A stretch of 7,648 bases of DNA from Oscillospiraceae bacterium (GTDB taxonomy: Bacteria; Bacillota; Clostridia; Oscillospirales; Ruminococcaceae): contig JAIEDJ010000161.1 of NCBI GenBank assembly GCA_029068025.1, forward strand, positions 1-7,648, read 5' to 3'. Both the position numbers and the translations under genes were made by a program. How positions within the stretch are numbered: the stretch's first letter is position 1; each line of letters opens with the position of its first letter. A model generated the notes under the pieces. That model was not told where the DNA came from, ran no database searches, and saw nothing but the letters and a program-made list of their open reading frames with translations. Positions 5,190 to 7,648 of this stretch are shown one piece after another.

Positions 5190-5307
5190 CACGGCAGAGT
5201 TATCTTCCGCACAAGCGAAACCGCTCATGGGAGCGGAGATTCGAACTCCGCACCGGCAGCTCTCAAGCCGCCTAAAGCCAATTAAGCCTTTTGCTGTAAC
5301 TGCCGTA
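5190..5307 (-). ncRNA. RNA module M2, T-arm-bearing (permuted tRNA-like)
   Basis: Closing stem TACGGCAG / CTGCCGTG (5307-5300 with 5197-5190), spacer TTA, CAGCA at 5296-5292. Inside are a hairpin GGCGGCT-TGAG-AGCTGCC (5272-5255), a T-arm with 6-bp stem GCGGAG-TTCGAAT-CTCCGC (5251-5233), and a closed acceptor-like stem ATGAGCG-GTTT-CGCTTGT (5228-5211, with G-U pairs). A clear D-arm is absent. It is the longest module at 118 nt. A downstream segment (5175-5168) can alternatively pair with 5228-5221. Confidence 0.82.
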
Positions 5308-5321
5308 TTAATTTCAAGGAA

Positions 5322-5378
5322 CTCGGCGCGTAGAATCATTGGAAGATGATTTTTATACTCGCTGCTGCAAGCGCCGAA
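5322..5378 (-). ncRNA. RNA module M1, hairpin type
   Basis: Closing stem TTCGGCGC / GCGCCGAG (5378-5371 with 5329-5322), spacer TTG, CAGCA at 5367-5363. The interior ends in a hairpin AATCAT-CTTCCA-ATGATT. There is no T-arm, so it is a minimal stem RNA of 57 nt. Its stem differs from that of M3 by a compensatory G-C for U-A exchange. Confidence 0.8.
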
Positions 5379-5395
5379 AAAAATTGCTTTAAATT

Positions 5396-5445
5396 CAAGG
5401 CACATATAAGCTTGACAGGCTTTGAAAACTGCTGTTAGTGCCTTT
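5396..5445 (-). ncRNA. RNA module M0, shortest hairpin type, next to the rtcB stop
   Basis: Closing stem AAGGCAC/GTGCCTT (5444-5438 with 5403-5397), spacer TAA, CAGCA at 5434-5430. The interior can form a weak AAGC-CTGTCAA-GCTT hairpin. The basal U.G of the other modules is replaced by A opposite the conserved G. It begins 3 nt after the rtcB stop codon. Confidence 0.72.
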
Positions 5446-5448
5446 TTA

Positions 5449-6678
5449 TTAACCCTTGACCACTCCCACGGTAAACAGTTTCTTCACGGGCTCGACCATT
5501 TCGGTCTGATTTGCCATGACCTGATCAATATCCTTATACGCGAACCGCGATTCCTCGGCTACGTCCGCTTTGTTGAATTTTGAGAGAACAACGTTCTGCT
5601 CTTTAAGATCGCACATTACTTTCTCGACCGGGAATTCTTTGACTGCCGCGGTGCGCGAATACAGCCGCCCGGCGCCGTGAGACGATGACATAAAGCTGTC
5701 CGCGAAGCCCTTGCCGCGAACTATGTAGCTGAACGAGCCCATAGCTCCCGGGATTATCGCAAGCTCCCCATCACGCGCACGAATTGCACCTTTGCGGTGA
5801 ACATAAACATTCTTGCCGAAGTGATTTTCAAGCGCCGCGTAATTGTGGTGACAGTTGATCTCACAGGTGTATTCCGGCTCGATACCACAGTATTTGAAAA
5901 CATATTTCGTGAACGTTTCCTTGACTTTTCGGAGCATTACCGCGCGGTTTTCGTAAGCGAAATCCATTGAAAGCGTCATCCACTCGAGATAGCGTTTTCC
6001 CTCGTCCGTGTCGACCGGAAGAAACGGAAGATCCCACTCGCTCGGCACTTGAGAGAACCATTTCTCGTTCAATGCGCGGGCGATCTTGTTGAAGTACTGA
6101 CCCACGATATTCCCGAAATGACGGCTCCCGGAGTGCAGCATAATGCAGCACATTCCGTTTTCGTCCTCCTGCAATTCGATAAAGTGATTTCCGCCGCCCA
6201 GCGTACCAACTTGGAAATAACCCTCGTCGATCTGCGGTAATAACTCCTTATCGAACTCATACTTCTCGCCCTGCTCTTTTGCCTTGTCAAGAACCTCGGA
6301 GGGCTGTGCGGTCTTATAATGATTGAATCCCGTCGGGATATTCCGGAGAATATCGCCGCAGATCGCCTGGACGAGGTTTCCGCTTCCGGTTACCGTCTCG
6401 CGGAGCATTTTTACGGGAATATTCGTCTCAACGAACGCCATTCCGCAGCCTATATCCACGCCCACCGCGTTCGGGATAACCACTCCCTCACACGCCAGAA
6501 CGCCGCCTATCGGCATACCCTTTCCGGCGTGAGTATCGGGCATAAGCGCGACCCACTTGTGAACAAACGGCAGCTTTGACAAATTCTCCGCCTGCTCCAG
6601 GCACTTCTCATCAATATTTTCAATGCCCGACTGCCAGATCTTGATCGGCGCGGCATTATCCAACTTATGTACAAACAT
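5449..6678 (-). CDS. rtcB: RNA-splicing ligase RtcB
   Basis: A GTP- and metal-dependent ligase joining 2',3'-cyclic phosphate (3'-phosphate) RNA ends to 5'-OH ends. At 409 residues all family motifs are visible: MPDTHAGKGMPIGG (46-59), the metal site GVDIGCGM with Asp75 and Cys78, GGGNHFIE with Asn164 and His165, LHSGSRHFG with His182, CHHNYA near 276-281, and HRKGAIRA with His294 as the expected guanylylated histidine. It resembles the shorter bacterial RtcB group. The start is set at 6678, because AAGGG (6693-6689) is 10 nt away; it is only 1 nt from the ATG at 6687, and longer forms have no site. The stop lies 3 nt before RNA module M0. No archease or RtcA is in the window. Confidence 0.94.
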   Translation of the reverse strand: MFVHKLDNAAPIKIWQSGIENIDEKCLEQAENLSKLPFVHKWVALMPDTHAGKGMPIGGVLACEGVVIPNAVGVDIGCGMAFVETNIPVKMLRETVTGSGNLVQAICGDILRNIPTGFNHYKTAQPSEVLDKAKEQGEKYEFDKELLPQIDEGYFQVGTLGGGNHFIELQEDENGMCCIMLHSGSRHFGNIVGQYFNKIARALNEKWFSQVPSEWDLPFLPVDTDEGKRYLEWMTLSMDFAYENRAVMLRKVKETFTKYVFKYCGIEPEYTCEINCHHNYAALENHFGKNVYVHRKGAIRARDGELAIIPGAMGSFSYIVRGKGFADSFMSSSHGAGRLYSRTAAVKEFPVEKVMCDLKEQNVVLSKFNKADVAEESRFAYKDIDQVMANQTEMVEPVKKLFTVGVVKG

Positions 6679-6779
6679 AAAATTCATTCCCTTCGTTACG
6701 TTTGTTTTTCTTGATGTTTTAAGTTTACCACATCTTCCCGAAAAAATCATATAAAAAAATCTGCGAACAGAAAAAGCAC

Positions 6780-6808
6780 TTGAAAATTTAAGTATTATCT
6801 GTTATTAT
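6780..6808 (+). promoter_or_regulatory. SigA-type promoter of the deaminase gene
   Basis: TTGAAA (6780-6785), a 17-bp spacer, and TATTAT (6803-6808), 40 bp before the start codon. The spacing is ideal and each box is one or two bases off consensus. Confidence 0.65.
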
Positions 6809-6832
6809 TAAATAAGTAAGCAAATATCACAA
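6804..6832 (-). promoter_or_regulatory. Candidate promoter of the rtcB operon
   Basis: On the minus strand TTGTGA (6832-6827) is followed by 17 bp and AATAAT (6809-6804). Its -10 box overlaps that of the divergent deaminase promoter. Transcription would start near 6797, leaving a leader of about 120 nt. A weaker alternative is an extended -10 (TGGTAAACT) near 6720-6728. No sigma-54 (RtcR-type) promoter is seen. Confidence 0.35.
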
Positions 6833-6848
6833 ACGAGGAAAATAAACT

Positions 6849-7343
6849 ATGACCGCAAATGAAAAAATGATGCTTGTAATTGAGCTTGCGGAAAAGGCAT
6901 TGGAAAAAGGCGAATTGCCGATAGCCTGTATTATATTCCACAACGATACTATAGTAGCTCAAAGTCACGCGTCTGAAAAAGAAGATAAAAGACTGCTGGT
7001 TCACGCTGAGTTAAAGGCTTTGATTGAGCTGGATCATAAGAATATCTCCGCAAAAGAAAAAGCACAAATGGAGCTGTTCACCAATTTAGAGCCTTGTATG
7101 ATGTGCCTTGGAGCGGCAATTTCGTCATTTGTCGGGAAAGTGTACTATTCTTTGGACGCTCCGTCAGACGGCGCTGCCAGATGGGCTTTGAACAGTTGGA
7201 ACGACGACCGCACAGAATCGGCATTTTGTCTCCCTGACATTACATCGGGAATTCTGGAAGACGAAAGCAAAGAGTTATTTAAGAGATACATAGAAATTCA
7301 CCAAAAAGGGCAGCTTGTTGAGTGGGCGAAAACCCTTGTTTAA
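6849..7343 (+). CDS. TadA-like nucleoside deaminase (cytidine deaminase fold)
   Basis: A 164-residue zinc-dependent deaminase. The zinc and catalytic residues are plain: His52-Ala-Glu54 (VHAELKAL) and Pro82-Cys83-Met-Met-Cys86 (LEPCMMCLGAA), the H-A-E / P-C-x-x-C signature. It starts ALEKGELPIACIIFHNDTIVA, like TadA and guanine deaminases. It lacks TadA's usual middle segment and C-terminal residues, so it is probably a divergent nucleoside deaminase and not the housekeeping tRNA-adenosine deaminase. The substrate is unknown. GAGGA lies 9 nt before the ATG. It is divergent from rtcB and followed 14 bp later by a DUF1349 gene, probably as one operon. Confidence 0.85.
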   Translation: MTANEKMMLVIELAEKALEKGELPIACIIFHNDTIVAQSHASEKEDKRLLVHAELKALIELDHKNISAKEKAQMELFTNLEPCMMCLGAAISSFVGKVYYSLDAPSDGAARWALNSWNDDRTESAFCLPDITSGILEDESKELFKRYIEIHQKGQLVEWAKTLV

Positions 7344-7357
7344 TTACGGAGGAAATT

Positions 7358-7648
7358 ATGAACATAACCAAATTTGAATGGACGCGCCAACCGAAAAGCT
7401 TTACCGTCGGCACAGACAAAATCGAGATCGTCACCGAGCCGCACACCGATCTTTGGCAGAGAACTTACTATCATTTCCGCAACGATAACGCTCCGGTTTT
7501 TCAGATAGATTCCGAGGAGAAGTTTTTCAGCTTTGTTGTGAAGACAGATTTTTCGGAAAGCCATCATCGTTTCGATCAATGCGGTATCGTTATGTACCTT
7601 GACAGCGAAAACTGGCTTAAAGCTTCCGTGGAGTACGAGAACAAAAAA
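7358..7648 (+). CDS. DUF1349 protein, N-terminal part (runs off the right edge)
   Basis: The frame runs from the ATG at 7358 to the end of the window, 97 residues, beginning MNITKFEWTRQPKSFTV. The pattern FEW...PK.F...EIVTEPHTDLWQRTYY, KTDF...FDQCGIVMYLDSENWLKASVEYEN is that of DUF1349, a small beta-sandwich (concanavalin-like) cytoplasmic protein of unknown role, usually about 180-200 residues. GGAGG (7348-7352) is 5 nt from the start. It follows the deaminase stop by 14 bp, so it is probably co-transcribed. Confidence 0.82.
   Translation, partial: MNITKFEWTRQPKSFTVGTDKIEIVTEPHTDLWQRTYYHFRNDNAPVFQIDSEEKFFSFVVKTDFSESHHRFDQCGIVMYLDSENWLKASVEYENKK

Larger units (their letters stand above)
4516..5445 (-). 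ncRNA. Array of nine tandem Y-like / tRNA-like RNA modules (M0-M8)
   Basis: Between the rtcB stop and the DUF2828 gene, the minus strand contains nine separate closed RNA modules. Each has an 8-position closing stem of 7 Watson-Crick pairs plus a basal position, which is U.G in M1-M8 and A/G in M0. After the 5' arm come exactly three nucleotides ending in a purine, then CAGCA, a variable interior, and the 3' arm, which always ends in G. Most spacers are 14-20 nt and AU-rich; M2-M3 (39 nt) and M4-M5 (90 nt) are longer and structured. M2, M3, M6 and M8 contain T-arm mimics. The array begins 3 nt after the rtcB stop and ends 25 nt before the DUF2828 start, so it is probably co-transcribed and then cut into units. 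Open frames across it look incidental. Confidence 0.88.

Noticed and set aside
4516..5307. Ordinary tRNA genes or tRNA pseudogenes at the T-arm sequences
   Set aside because: No intact cloverleaf in linear order, no matching 5' and 3' acceptor strands around an anticodon arm, no CCA. Where both halves occur (M3) they are in permuted order and enclosed in the shared CAGCA-handle stem.
4725..5405. Several open reading frames of 70-110 codons on both strands across the RNA array
   Set aside because: They cross several RNA modules and spacers, lack convincing ribosome binding sites, match no family I recognise, and the sequence constraints fit stems instead of codons.
4516..5445. CRISPR array
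   Set aside because: There is no uniform direct repeat. The recurring CAGCA and stem arms vary in sequence, spacing is irregular (units of 50-118 nt), and no cas gene is present.
6679..6848. Sigma-54 (RtcR-dependent) promoter for rtcB, as in Salmonella and E. coli
   Set aside because: No GG-N10-GC element of the TGGCAC/TTGCA type is visible in the leader, and no rtcR gene is in the window.

Overview
The window looks like a chromosomal piece of an endospore-forming Bacillota bacterium, most likely a Clostridia member near Oscillospiraceae/Ruminococcus. The main evidence is a complete spoIIA sporulation cluster (spoIIAA, spoIIAB, sigF). AGGAGG-type ribosome binding sites and structured GC-rich hairpin elements between the genes fit this. 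Species cannot be told from the sequence alone.

Layout, left to right. Positions 1-616 (minus): N-terminal part of a GT4 glycosyltransferase, with a good promoter at 686-714. Positions 617-1033: no gene, but a 137-bp inverted-repeat element at 807-943. Positions 1034-2727 (minus): spoIIAA, then an unusual 307-bp gap holding a second inverted-repeat element, then spoIIAB overlapping sigF. Positions 2728-3020: spoIIA leader and the terminator of the next operon. Positions 3021-6678 (minus): one apparent operon of rtcB, about 930 bp of structured non-coding RNA, and a DUF2828/Ro60-like von Willebrand A protein. Positions 6849-7648 (plus): a TadA-like nucleoside deaminase and the start of a DUF1349 protein.

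The standout is the non-coding array at 4516-5445, read on the minus strand between rtcB and the Ro60-like gene. I find nine tandem RNA modules (M0-M8). Each closes with an 8-position stem: 7 Watson-Crick pairs plus a basal position that is U.G in eight modules and A/G in M0. Each 5' arm is followed by exactly three nucleotides, the third always a purine, and then CAGCA. The stems differ in sequence but keep pairing through compensatory changes. Four modules carry a tRNA-type T-arm (TTCRANT loop). One of them (M3) also has a canonical D-arm and a closed acceptor-like stem, in the order T-arm, acceptor, D-arm. That is a circularly permuted tRNA mimic, the architecture known for bacterial Y RNAs such as YrlA. 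The other five modules carry simple hairpins instead.

The neighbours fit. RtcB is an RNA ligase, and DUF2828 proteins resemble Ro60 (TROVE plus vWA), the Y RNA-binding ring protein. In Salmonella the Ro60 orthologue Rsr, the Y RNAs and RtcB are encoded together. I infer an RNA repair or surveillance operon in which one Ro60-like protein is served by a family of at least nine short RNAs with a shared recognition stem and variable effector domains. The modules and motif are seen directly. Binding, processing and function are inference.
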